A stretch of 64,000 nt of DNA, from contig NZ_WOTF01000003.1 of NCBI RefSeq assembly GCF_011516935.1, forward strand, positions 62,001 through 126,000, read 5' to 3'. Made by a program: the position numbers and the translations under genes. The stretch is from Acetobacter farinalis. Lineage in GTDB: Bacteria; Pseudomonadota; Alphaproteobacteria; Acetobacterales; Acetobacteraceae. Of this stretch, positions 1-9,932 are shown piece by piece; the stretch's first letter is position 1; each line of letters starts with the position of its first letter. A model generated the notes under the pieces. The model was not told the origin of the DNA. It saw only the letters and a list, made by a program, of their open reading frames with translations, and did no database searches.

Positions 1-521
1 AGGCGCGGGAAGATTTTGCCAATGGCGCCACTGGCCCTTCCATCTTCCAGCCGGTCCAGAATATTCGGCATGGAGGACAGAACGGAGCGCGTCAGTGTTT
101 CCCGTGTTGCCGGGTCATCCAGCATGTTTGCCAGAAAGGTGGGAATATCGACCTGTTCAAGAACACGCGCGACCTCGGCTTCCGTAAAGACCTGCCCGGA
201 GACAAAGCGCCCCAGCGCACGGCCCAGCCGTTCTTTCTGGGCGGGCAGAATCGCGGTGTGGGGAATCGGCAGCCCCATCGGGTGGCGGAACAGCGCAACC
301 ACCGCAAACCAGTCCGCCAGCCCGCCCACCACACCGGCCCGCGCTCCCGCTCTCAGCATTTCCAGCCAGAAGCCATCCTTCACCCATCCGGCAGCGGGTG
401 CCGCATAGCCCGCCACAGTGAGCCCACCCATGCCCACCAGCAGGCCCGTTGCCGCACGCTGATAACGTTTGAGTGTCTTTCTGGCGGCAACATCGCCTTC
501 GGTATCGGGGTATGACGTCAT
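1..521 (-). CDS. DUF445 family inner-membrane protein (partial, 3' end outside window)
   Basis: An open frame runs from an ATG at 521 on the minus strand to the window edge without a stop, giving 173 visible codons. Residues 22-42 form a hydrophobic segment, and residues 69-81 carry the ADWFAVVALFRHP motif typical of DUF445 (YjiN-like) proteins; this motif is followed by the usual PxHTAILPAQKERLGRALG stretch. A purine-rich stretch (AGGAAGGGGAG) lies upstream of the ATG. The family consists of membrane-anchored proteins of about 400 residues with unknown biochemical function. The gene is divergent from the PEP carboxylase gene. Family assignment is firm; function is unknown. Confidence 0.85.
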   Translation of the reverse strand, partial: MTSYPDTEGDVAARKTLKRYQRAATGLLVGMGGLTVAGYAAPAAGWVKDGFWLEMLRAGARAGVVGGLADWFAVVALFRHPMGLPIPHTAILPAQKERLGRALGRFVSGQVFTEAEVARVLEQVDIPTFLANMLDDPATRETLTRSVLSSMPNILDRLEDGRASGAIGKIFPR

Positions 522-654
522 GCTATTGTGAATAGCACTCCCCTTCCTGCCCCCCAAGAGTGCGTGAGCGTGTTGCGGCGGAAGGGCAGACATGAAACTG
601 TAAGACCTTACGCTTCAAACCCTGCCGCAATGCACAACAGAGCAAGATGCAACA

Positions 655-3444
655 ATGGATTTTTCTACCCTTTCTCCTACGCTTCAAACCATTCTTGCAC
701 CCATCCTTCTCGAAACATACGCACCGCCACCCACGGAAGGTGTGAACCCCGTTCTTTCTTCAGCCCGCCAACTGGGCGATGCGCTGGAGGAAGAGCGTCT
801 GTCTCTCGCAGACGTGACCGCCCTGATCCGGACATTGCGGGATTCCGCGTTCCTGCGCCGGGCAAGGCGGTTGCATCGCTATGTCGGCGGGGCGGACGCC
901 GATACCACGGCAAAACGTCTGGCGGCTGTTTCCCGCCGGGTGATTGCCTCCCTGCCCGTGCCCTCACCCGAAGCCTTTCAGGCAGCGGTCAGCCCCGTGC
1001 GCTTTGCGGCCGTGTTTACCGCGCACCCGACCTTTGCTGTCAGCAACGCGGTCTATACCGCGCTGGCGGAATGTGCCTCGCACGCGGTCCTGCCGGACAC
1101 AGCGCCGTTTTTTGAAACACACCGGCGGGAAGAACATCCGACGCTGGAAGAAGAATTCACCCTCGCGACACAGGCCATCATCCGTGCGCGGGATGCCATA
1201 GACCAGTTGGCCGAATCCCTGCTGGACACCGCCCGCCAGCAATGGCCCGAAGCCTGGATGAGCATCACACCGCGCCCTGTCATCGCCACAAGCTGGGTGG
1301 GGTATGACACGGATGGTCGCACAGATATCGGCTGGTGGGATACGCTCCGCCTGCGCCTGCGCATGAAGCTGTTCCAGCTTGAACGTCTGGAGGCGCAAAT
1401 TGCCGCGTCCGGCGTGAGCGCCCCGGCTCTGGTCGAGCGGCTGCAGAACGCCATCACCTGCGTGCAGGCACAGATCACCGCCACGCCTACCAGTGCGGAT
1501 GCAGACTCCGTCGCCCGGTTTGCTGATGCTCTGGTCAATCACCACGCGACAGCCCTGCTCAGCGCGGACGATCTGGCGGACGATCTTCAGGCCGCCCTTG
1601 ATGCGGCTCCCCCCGAGGCCCGCCTGCCACTGGCTGTGGCGCGCGCCGGGTTCATGGCGCACGGGCTGGCGCTGGCGCATACGCATGTCCGCCTGAACGC
1701 CACGCAGATCCATAATTTTGTCCGCCAGAAGCTTGCCATTCCGGATGACCCGGGCAATCCCGCGCATCGGCGCGCCCAGCTCAACCGCCTGAATGACGCG
1801 CTGGAAAGCGTAACCCCCGTCCCGGTGGATTTCGGGGCGCTGATGAGTGACCCCTCCACTGCTGGCCGCCTGATGATGACGGTTGCGCAAATCACCAAAC
1901 ACATTGATGCGCAAACACCTGTCCGCTTCCTGATTGCCGAAACAGAGACCGGATACACCCTGCTGGCGGCACTCTGGGCGGCACGCTACTTCGGCGTGGC
2001 GGACAAGGTGGAAATCTCTCCGCTGTTTGAAACGGAAGAAGCGCTGGCCCATGGTGACCGGATTGTGGAGGAAGCTCTCCGCTCCCCCACATGGCGCGCC
2101 TACGTGCAGCGCACCGGACGAATCAGCTTCCAGTTCGGATATTCGGATTCCGGGCGCTATGTCGGCCAGCTTGCCGCAACCTATCTGATCGAGCGCCTGC
2201 GCCTGCGTATTCATGATCTGCTGGTGCGCTGGAACCTTCAGAATGTGACCGTCATTTTCTTTGACACACATGGCGAAAGCATTGGCCGAGGCGCCCATCC
2301 GTTCCGCATGGCCGGGCGGCTGAGCTATCTCTCTCCCCGCCATGTCCGTGCTGAATTCGCAAAAACCGGCATCGCCTGCCGGGAGGAAACGGCGTTTCAG
2401 GGCGGAGATGGTTATCTGCTGTTCGGCACACCGCATCTGGCCGGAGCCACGCTGGCCACCATTGCGGAAAACCTGTTCAACCCGCTGCCGCAGGAGGGAG
2501 ACCCTGTTTACGAACAGCCGGTCTTCTCGGCGGATTTCTTCTCAAGCATTTCCGAAGGCATGCAGGCGCTGGTGGAAGACCCCGGCTATGCGGCGCTGCT
2601 CGGTGCTTTCGGCCCGGCACTGATTGACCGCACGGGCTCCCGCCCCCCGGCACGCGAAAGTGCCGAGGCCGCAACCCGCACCCGCCTGACCCACCCCAGC
2701 CAGCTTCGCGCCATTCCCAACAACGCCATTCTTCAGCAGTTGGGCTGGTGTGCGAATACCCTGCAAGGGCTGGGGGCCGCTGCGCGCCGCCACCCCGAAA
2801 CATTTGAAATTTTCAACAGTTCCAGCCCGCGCTTTCATCGCGCACTGGATTTTGCCCGCCATGCGCTGGCCTGCTCGGATGACCGGGTCCTGCAATGCGT
2901 GATCAATCTGCTGGACCCCGGCTACTGGCTGGACCGCGCCACAGCGGAGCCCACCGCGCCACGCCGCGCCGTTTTTCTGGCCCTGATGCATGATCTGGAA
3001 AAGCTGAACCTTTCAGCGGACCTGCGCACGATGTTCCGGCGCATTCAGGCAGACCACCTCGCTCTGCGGGAAGCGTGGGAAGATGTCCCCCACGGCTCTC
3101 CCCACAACCGCGCCCTGCATGCCATCCGTATCGCGCTGATCGAGCGGATCTGGATGCTGGCCTGTCGTATCCCGTTCTTCATGCCGCGCGGCGGCTTTAA
3201 TCGGGATGTGATGATGCAGCAGATCCTGTGTCTGGAAATTCCGGCGGTCCTGCAAGAGATGGTCCATATTTTCCCTTCAGGAACAGCCGCCTCCAACCTT
3301 GATTTTTATGAACCCCGCGGCCCGCGTGAGGAAAGCATCTACGGGCGCGAACATCGGGAAATCTTTATTCCCATGCAGCAGATGTTTGAACTGCTGCGGG
3401 AAATCAGTGTCGGGATCACCCACGACATTGGCGCGTTCGGCTGA
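655..3444 (+). CDS. ppc: Divergent phosphoenolpyruvate carboxylase-family protein
   Basis: The 929-residue length and the ordered motifs identify the PEP carboxylase family, which makes oxaloacetate from PEP and bicarbonate. AHPT lies at 123-126, PLFET at 456-460, GYSDSGR at 495-501, and SIGRG at 542-546. Residues matching E. coli His138 (H124), metal ligands Glu506 (E459) and Asp543 (D498), and Arg587 (R545) are present. However, the positions of Lys546, His579 and Arg581 read R501, D537 and H539. The canonical HPTE reads HPTF, GGDRDGN reads GYDTDGR, and the usual NTG carboxy terminus is replaced by AFG. Fold and family are clear; whether it still carboxylates PEP is open. It stands alone, followed by its own terminator. 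Confidence 0.8.
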   Translation: MDFSTLSPTLQTILAPILLETYAPPPTEGVNPVLSSARQLGDALEEERLSLADVTALIRTLRDSAFLRRARRLHRYVGGADADTTAKRLAAVSRRVIASLPVPSPEAFQAAVSPVRFAAVFTAHPTFAVSNAVYTALAECASHAVLPDTAPFFETHRREEHPTLEEEFTLATQAIIRARDAIDQLAESLLDTARQQWPEAWMSITPRPVIATSWVGYDTDGRTDIGWWDTLRLRLRMKLFQLERLEAQIAASGVSAPALVERLQNAITCVQAQITATPTSADADSVARFADALVNHHATALLSADDLADDLQAALDAAPPEARLPLAVARAGFMAHGLALAHTHVRLNATQIHNFVRQKLAIPDDPGNPAHRRAQLNRLNDALESVTPVPVDFGALMSDPSTAGRLMMTVAQITKHIDAQTPVRFLIAETETGYTLLAALWAARYFGVADKVEISPLFETEEALAHGDRIVEEALRSPTWRAYVQRTGRISFQFGYSDSGRYVGQLAATYLIERLRLRIHDLLVRWNLQNVTVIFFDTHGESIGRGAHPFRMAGRLSYLSPRHVRAEFAKTGIACREETAFQGGDGYLLFGTPHLAGATLATIAENLFNPLPQEGDPVYEQPVFSADFFSSISEGMQALVEDPGYAALLGAFGPALIDRTGSRPPARESAEAATRTRLTHPSQLRAIPNNAILQQLGWCANTLQGLGAAARRHPETFEIFNSSSPRFHRALDFARHALACSDDRVLQCVINLLDPGYWLDRATAEPTAPRRAVFLALMHDLEKLNLSADLRTMFRRIQADHLALREAWEDVPHGSPHNRALHAIRIALIERIWMLACRIPFFMPRGGFNRDVMMQQILCLEIPAVLQEMVHIFPSGTAASNLDFYEPRGPREESIYGREHREIFIPMQQMFELLREISVGITHDIGAFG

Positions 3445-3455
3445 ACGCGCCTTTT
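3430..3455 (+). terminator. Intrinsic terminator overlapping the ppc stop codon
   Basis: A perfect 9-bp stem (GGCGCGTTC at 3430-3438, GAACGCGCC at 3443-3451) closes a four-base loop and is followed by TTTT. The ppc TGA (3442-3444) lies in the loop and right arm. Confidence 0.7.
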
Positions 3456-3870
3456 CCCCACTACCCGGATAACGCTCCGTTGCACGGCCAAGTAGATGCG
3501 GCCTATGCAACGGGCAATGAGGCGGACGTGAACTGATGCCCTTGGGCTGATCTGTCAGCCCGCCCCCGCCTACTACCCTCGCGGCCAGAGAGGCGCACTG
3601 CCAGAGAGCGTGCTCAGCCGTCACACAACACCAACAGCCATATCCTGCACCTGCGAGGCCAGCCCGCGCCCGCTGCCATGACCACCGCGTTCACCGCATA
3701 CGGCTATCAGGATCAGGACCAGCACTACCATACTGTTCACTGTTCACTGTTCACTGCTCACTGCCCATTGCTCACTGGCATAGCGGCTTGGCACTGGCAC
3801 GCCACCACACAAGCGGAACACTGTCATCCGCACACACGCGCTGGCACAGCATGCAGACCAGCATACAGGC
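3456..3870. other. Non-coding stretch between ppc and fusA terminators
   Basis: About 415 bases hold no convincing gene. The short open frames here have no family resemblance, no ribosome binding site and biased low-complexity composition. The only structure seen is the heptamer tandem repeat at 3733-3774. The convergent genes on both sides end in their own terminators, so no promoter is required here. Confidence 0.6.
3733..3774. repeat. Imperfect tandem repeat of the heptamer CTGTTCA, six units
   Basis: Three exact CTGTTCA units (3733-3753) are followed by CTGCTCA, CTGCCCA and TTGCTCA. The array lies between convergent genes and outside any supported coding region. Confidence 0.85.
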
Positions 3871-3872
3871 AC

Positions 3873-3905
3873 AAAAAAAAGCCGCCTCGTAATGAGGCGG
3901 CTTTT
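3873..3905 (-). terminator. fusA intrinsic terminator
   Basis: A GCCGCCTC/GAGGCGGC stem (3881-3888 with 3894-3901) is flanked by eight A bases on one side, which read as a T8 tract on the minus strand downstream of fusA. TTTT follows on the plus strand, so it may act in both directions. Confidence 0.9.
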
Positions 3906-3937
3906 CTGTATCCGGAGATAATCCCGAAGAAACTGGC

Positions 3938-6025
<2,088 letters not shown>

Positions 6026-6240
6026 GAAAACCTCCAGAAAACAGGTCAGGCGCGACGGGAAGCCCTTCGCGCCTGTGGCTACCGAACACCGTGCTGATCC
6101 TTGTACAATTCAGGAAGCCCGGCTGCCGGAAACCGGCCGATAGACGAAAAGTGCCTGACACCCTGCCAGACACCTGCACAGCAAATCCGGACCGTCAGAT
6201 TAGACAGGCCCGGACGGACTGTAGGTAGGAAACCCCTGAA

Positions 6241-6546
6241 TCAGGCGCCAGCGGCAGCCTGTTTTTTGGCCTGAGCGCGCAGAACGCGGCGCTTCACGAC
6301 CTGAGCTTCTTCCGGCAGCTTGCGGTTAGGCGTGCTGATCAGGAAGGCATCAAGGCCACCATTGTGTTCAATGGTGCGCAGGCCACGGGTGCTGACACGC
6401 ATGGGCACGGAAGCGCCCAGGATGTCGGACATCAGGGATGCTTCCTGCAGGTTGGGCAGGAAACGGCGACGGCTTTTGTTGTTGGCGTGACTGACGTTAT
6501 TTCCGGTCAGAACGCCTTTGCCGGTAATCTGGCAGCGACGGGACAT
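6241..6546 (-). CDS. rpmB: 50S ribosomal protein L28
   Basis: L28 is a basic large-subunit protein; this one has 101 residues. It begins [11 protein letters not shown] with the typical [17 protein letters not shown] stretch and ends in an Ala/Lys-rich tail. I place the start at the ATG at 6546 because it gives the canonical amino terminus; the open frame upstream is not conserved L28 sequence. It lies between fusA and a small unknown gene on the same strand, and it probably has its own promoter, since rpmB commonly stands alone. Confidence 0.96.
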   Translation of the reverse strand: MSRRCQITGKGVLTGNNVSHANNKSRRRFLPNLQEASLMSDILGASVPMRVSTRGLRTIEHNGGLDAFLISTPNRKLPEEAQVVKRRVLRAQAKKQAAAGA

Positions 6547-6660
6547 TGTCTCATCCTTGTCTTGAAATAGAAACAGAGGGCCGAGACACGTTGCCCGGCG
6601 ACCACATTCAGGATTGGCGCGGCTTATGGCTGAGCAAGCGCCTTCCGTCAAGGGTTGACC

Positions 6661-6963
6661 TCAGGCTTTCTCATTTTCCGGCGCGGACTGCGCCTGCGTT
6701 GCAGCATGAATCTCGCCGGAACGCACGCTGTGCGCTGCGGAGTCGAGAATGCTCAGGATCGTGTCCCGATCCATGCTGCGAGCCAGCAGACCCAGCGCGC
6801 CCCCCAGCAGGGCGGAGGCAACGGCCAACGGCGGATGATTTTCCTTGAGCAGGTGCTCCATCGCGCTTTCAATCACCATGGCACAGCGGGCCAGATCTTC
6901 CGGCACGGCCGGCATTTCGCTGGAGGGTGTCTCTGCGGGGGTGTTACCAGCTGTTTCTGTCAT
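6661..6963 (-). CDS. Small conserved-looking protein of unknown function
   Basis: A 100-residue acidic-to-neutral protein starts at the ATG at 6963, with AAGGAAGAATGAACC upstream as a plausible binding site. It has a Pro/Thr/Glu-rich beginning, then a helix-rich middle (residues about 25-70) with a short hydrophobic, Ala/Leu/Gly-rich stretch at 46-62, and no cysteine. I do not recognise the family. It follows the Atm1-like exporter gene by about 95 bases on the same strand and could be cotranscribed with it. Coding is likely from composition and the ribosome binding site; function is unknown. Confidence 0.65.
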   Translation of the reverse strand: MTETAGNTPAETPSSEMPAVPEDLARCAMVIESAMEHLLKENHPPLAVASALLGGALGLLARSMDRDTILSILDSAAHSVRSGEIHAATQAQSAPENEKA

Positions 6964-7057
6964 GGTTCATTCTTCCTTCACTTCCTGAAGCACCGGCTGA
7001 TACGACGATGCTGTATCCGATTCGCCGGAACGGGCTTCCTCCGGAGGGGCAGCGTGC

Positions 7058-8884
7058 CTATCCGGCTATCCGTTCAGCAATGCTTTCAGCCCCCTGCGCT
7101 GCCCACATGGCGGCATACTGACCACCAGAAGCCAGCAGGGCCTCATGCGTTCCGCGTTCAATCACGCGCCCCTGCCCCAGCACCAGAATTTCATCCGCAT
7201 CCACAATGGTGGAAAGGCGGTGTGCAATCACAAGCGTAGTGCGGCGGGCGGAAACGGTTTTCAGGGCTGCCTGAATTTCCTGTTCCGTATGTGTGTCCAA
7301 CGCGCTTGTTGCCTCGTCAAGCACAAGAACGCGCGGGTCTTTTAAAATTGTACGAGCAATGGCCACGCGCTGTTTTTCGCCACCCGACAGCTTCAGCCCG
7401 CGTTCCCCCACCTGGGTCTGGTACCCGTCCGGCAGAGACATGATGAAATCATGAATCTGCGCCAGCCGGGCCGCCTGCTCAATCTCTTCCGGGCTAGCTC
7501 CCAGCCGTCCGTAGGCAATGTTGTAGCCAATGCTTTCGTTAAACAGCACGGTATCCTGCGGAACAACGCCTATGGCCGCCCGCAGGTCCGCCTGCCGGTA
7601 TTCCCGCACATCATGCCCATCCACCAGCACGGAACCGGACCAGGTATCGTAAAACCGGAACAGCAGGCGGCTGATGGTCGATTTCCCCGCTCCGGTCGAG
7701 CCGACAATAGCCAGCTTCTTGCCGGGGGCCGCAACAAAGCTCACTCCGTGCAGAATTTCACGCTCAGGCCCATAGCCAAACCGGACATCCCGGAACGCAA
7801 CCTCCGCCGGGGCGGACTCAGCCAGCCGGGTGGCGATGGGCAGCGGGTTTTCCGGGTCTTTCACTTCCACATGTTCTTCAATCAGGCCGAACATCTGTTC
7901 CAGATCAACCATGGCGGTCCGGATGGCGGAATACACAGACCCCAGAAAATTCAGCGGCCCGTAAAGCTGGAGCAGGTACGTATTGATCATGACAAACTGA
8001 CCAACCGTAATCCGCCCGGCCTCAACATCTCGCCCGGCAAGCAGCATGATCAGCGTAAGAGCCACCGCGATAATGGCGGCCTGACCGAAATTGAGCAGTC
8101 CCAGAGAATACTGCGTTGTGCGGGCGGCCAGCTCGTAGCGCGCCTGAGCGCTGTCATACCGGGTGGCCTCGTGCGCCTCATTCCCGAAATATTTGACAGT
8201 TTCGTAATTCAGCAGGCTGTCCAGCGCCTTGCCGCTTGCCTCGCTGTTGGTTTCATTCATCCGGCGTCTGATGCCCAGCCGCCATGAGGTGAACAGAACC
8301 GTAAAGCCGATATAGGCCCCGATCATCAGCACCATCAGGCTGACATAGCGCCAGTCAAACACCCGCCAGATCACCGCCACAACCAGCAGGGACTGAAGAA
8401 TGGTGGGAGAAATGGACATGCCCATGCGCAGCAGGGTTTCCACCCCTTCCGTGCCGCGCTCGATCGCGCGTGTGACACCGCCGGTGCGGCGGTCCAGATG
8501 GAAGCGGAGCGAAAGCCTGTGCATATGCTCAAAACTGCGAAACGCCGCCTGCCGCGCCACACGGAAGCGCACCGGGGCAAACAGCGAGTCCCGCAAGTTG
8601 GTCAGGGCGGCGGACAGCAGCCGCATAAACCCATACCCCAGAATGAGCGCCACAGGCGCCATGGCCAGACTGCCGGGGTGGGAGAGACGGTCCACCACCC
8701 GGCTGTACGCCGCGGGCACGGCCAGAGTGGCGAGTTCCCCCCCTACCAGCACCAGAAGCACCAGCACGACACGCCACCTCAGCCCACTGTTTTCACGCGG
8801 CCAGAGGTAGGGGAGAAGACGAGAGAGAGTGACCGAGGCAGGCTGTTTCAGCCGCCCCGACGGAGCAGAATTACGTGGTGACAT
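7058..8884 (-). CDS. Atm1/HMT1-type ABC exporter (fused permease and ATPase)
   Basis: This 608-residue half-transporter has an amino-terminal six-helix ABC exporter domain, then a nucleotide-binding domain with Walker A GSTGAGKST, signature LSGGEKQR and Walker B VLVLDEATSALD. The SLLNYETVKYFGNE stretch is the hallmark of the Atm1 group, which exports glutathione-linked metal or sulfur compounds from the cytoplasm as a homodimer. The start at the ATG at 8884 fits family length; an upstream TTG at 8965 would add 27 residues with no recognisable homology. gshB and trxB elsewhere in the window give a consistent thiol background. The substrate is inferred from family only. Confidence 0.9.
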   Translation of the reverse strand: MSPRNSAPSGRLKQPASVTLSRLLPYLWPRENSGLRWRVVLVLLVLVGGELATLAVPAAYSRVVDRLSHPGSLAMAPVALILGYGFMRLLSAALTNLRDSLFAPVRFRVARQAAFRSFEHMHRLSLRFHLDRRTGGVTRAIERGTEGVETLLRMGMSISPTILQSLLVVAVIWRVFDWRYVSLMVLMIGAYIGFTVLFTSWRLGIRRRMNETNSEASGKALDSLLNYETVKYFGNEAHEATRYDSAQARYELAARTTQYSLGLLNFGQAAIIAVALTLIMLLAGRDVEAGRITVGQFVMINTYLLQLYGPLNFLGSVYSAIRTAMVDLEQMFGLIEEHVEVKDPENPLPIATRLAESAPAEVAFRDVRFGYGPEREILHGVSFVAAPGKKLAIVGSTGAGKSTISRLLFRFYDTWSGSVLVDGHDVREYRQADLRAAIGVVPQDTVLFNESIGYNIAYGRLGASPEEIEQAARLAQIHDFIMSLPDGYQTQVGERGLKLSGGEKQRVAIARTILKDPRVLVLDEATSALDTHTEQEIQAALKTVSARRTTLVIAHRLSTIVDADEILVLGQGRVIERGTHEALLASGGQYAAMWAAQGAESIAERIAG

Positions 8885-9011
8885 AATGCCGGATGTGGCA
8901 CGCCCCCATAATTTTGCAACCCCGACGCACCTTGCCTCTCCCCTGCAGACACCGGATAAACACAAACGCCTTGCGCGTTGATGGTCTCATTCAAGCACGA
9001 CAGGATTTCCG

Positions 9012-9905
9012 ATGCCGTTGGACGATACGCTTTTTCTTCGTCATCTCAGGCAATGCAACACCGCCGTCGTGCCCGGTGCGCGTTTTCCATTTTTTCTGGG
9101 TCAGGAACAGGCCGGGTGGGTTACTCCCTCCCTGATCCCCACGCTGGAACAGCGCGGGCTGGGCTCCCGCTCCAGCGGCTTTACCCTGCCGGACCCGGCG
9201 GATCTGGAAGCCTTGGGGGAAGATCTGGCCCGGGAAGGTGCTTACCGCTCTCACCATGAACTGTTTGATGTGATGGCGGATGTAGACCAGCCCGTGCTGG
9301 GCCGGATTGACCGGGGTGCTCTGCCCCTGTTCGGGCTGGTGGCGGTGGGCGTGCATCTGAATGGTCTGGTCCGCAAGACGGACGGCCTCCACCTCTGGAC
9401 GGGCCGCCGCGCGACCAACAAGCGTCTGGACCCCGGCAAGCTGGACCATCTGGTGGCAGGCGGCGTTCCCGCTGGCCACACACCGTGGGAAGCCCTGCTG
9501 AAGGAAGCAGCGGAAGAAGCCAGCATTCAGGAAGAGCTTGCCGCACAGGCACAGCAGGTGGGCCGTATTGTCTACGCGCTGGACCGCCCTGAAGGGCTGC
9601 GGCGTGACATTCTGTACTGTTATGATCTGTTCCTGCCTGAGAGCTTCTCACCCATCGCGGCGGATGGTGAAGTGGAATCGTTCCACCTGATGCCTCTTCA
9701 GGATGTTTATGAACTGGTGCGCGATACGGACCAGTTCAAATTCAACGTCAATCTCGTTCTGATCGACCTGTTCCTGCGCAATGGCCTGATTGACCCGAAC
9801 ACCCCCGTGGGCCGCCAGCTCCGGGAGGGGCTGACACACGGACTATCCCCGGCAAGCCCGGGGTATGCGCGTGCCACCCATGCTGCACAGGCCGCCTCTT
9901 TCTGA
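9012..9905 (+). CDS. Nudix hydrolase with amino-terminal DUF4743 domain
   Basis: The 297-residue protein has a DUF4743 region (about 1-120) and a Nudix domain (about 120-260). The Nudix box runs from GGVPAG through WEALLKEAAEEASI near residues 155-178 and keeps the metal-binding EAAEE core. Relatives include the plant and fungal Nudix enzymes attached to thiamine-pyrophosphate-related proteins, which hydrolyse nucleoside- or thiamine-diphosphate-type substrates; the substrate here is not shown. The gene is divergent from the Atm1-like gene and convergent with glnD. Confidence 0.88.
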   Translation: MPLDDTLFLRHLRQCNTAVVPGARFPFFLGQEQAGWVTPSLIPTLEQRGLGSRSSGFTLPDPADLEALGEDLAREGAYRSHHELFDVMADVDQPVLGRIDRGALPLFGLVAVGVHLNGLVRKTDGLHLWTGRRATNKRLDPGKLDHLVAGGVPAGHTPWEALLKEAAEEASIQEELAAQAQQVGRIVYALDRPEGLRRDILYCYDLFLPESFSPIAADGEVESFHLMPLQDVYELVRDTDQFKFNVNLVLIDLFLRNGLIDPNTPVGRQLREGLTHGLSPASPGYARATHAAQAASF

Positions 9906-9910
9906 GGCGG
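9892..9910. terminator. Possible hairpin at the Nudix gene stop codon
   Basis: CCGCCTC (9892-9898) pairs with GAGGCGG (9904-9910) across the TGA at 9903-9905. No T-tract follows on the plus strand, so this is a weak terminator candidate between convergent genes. Confidence 0.35.
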
Positions 9911-9932
9911 TCCTGCGGCGTCCTTCACTTCG

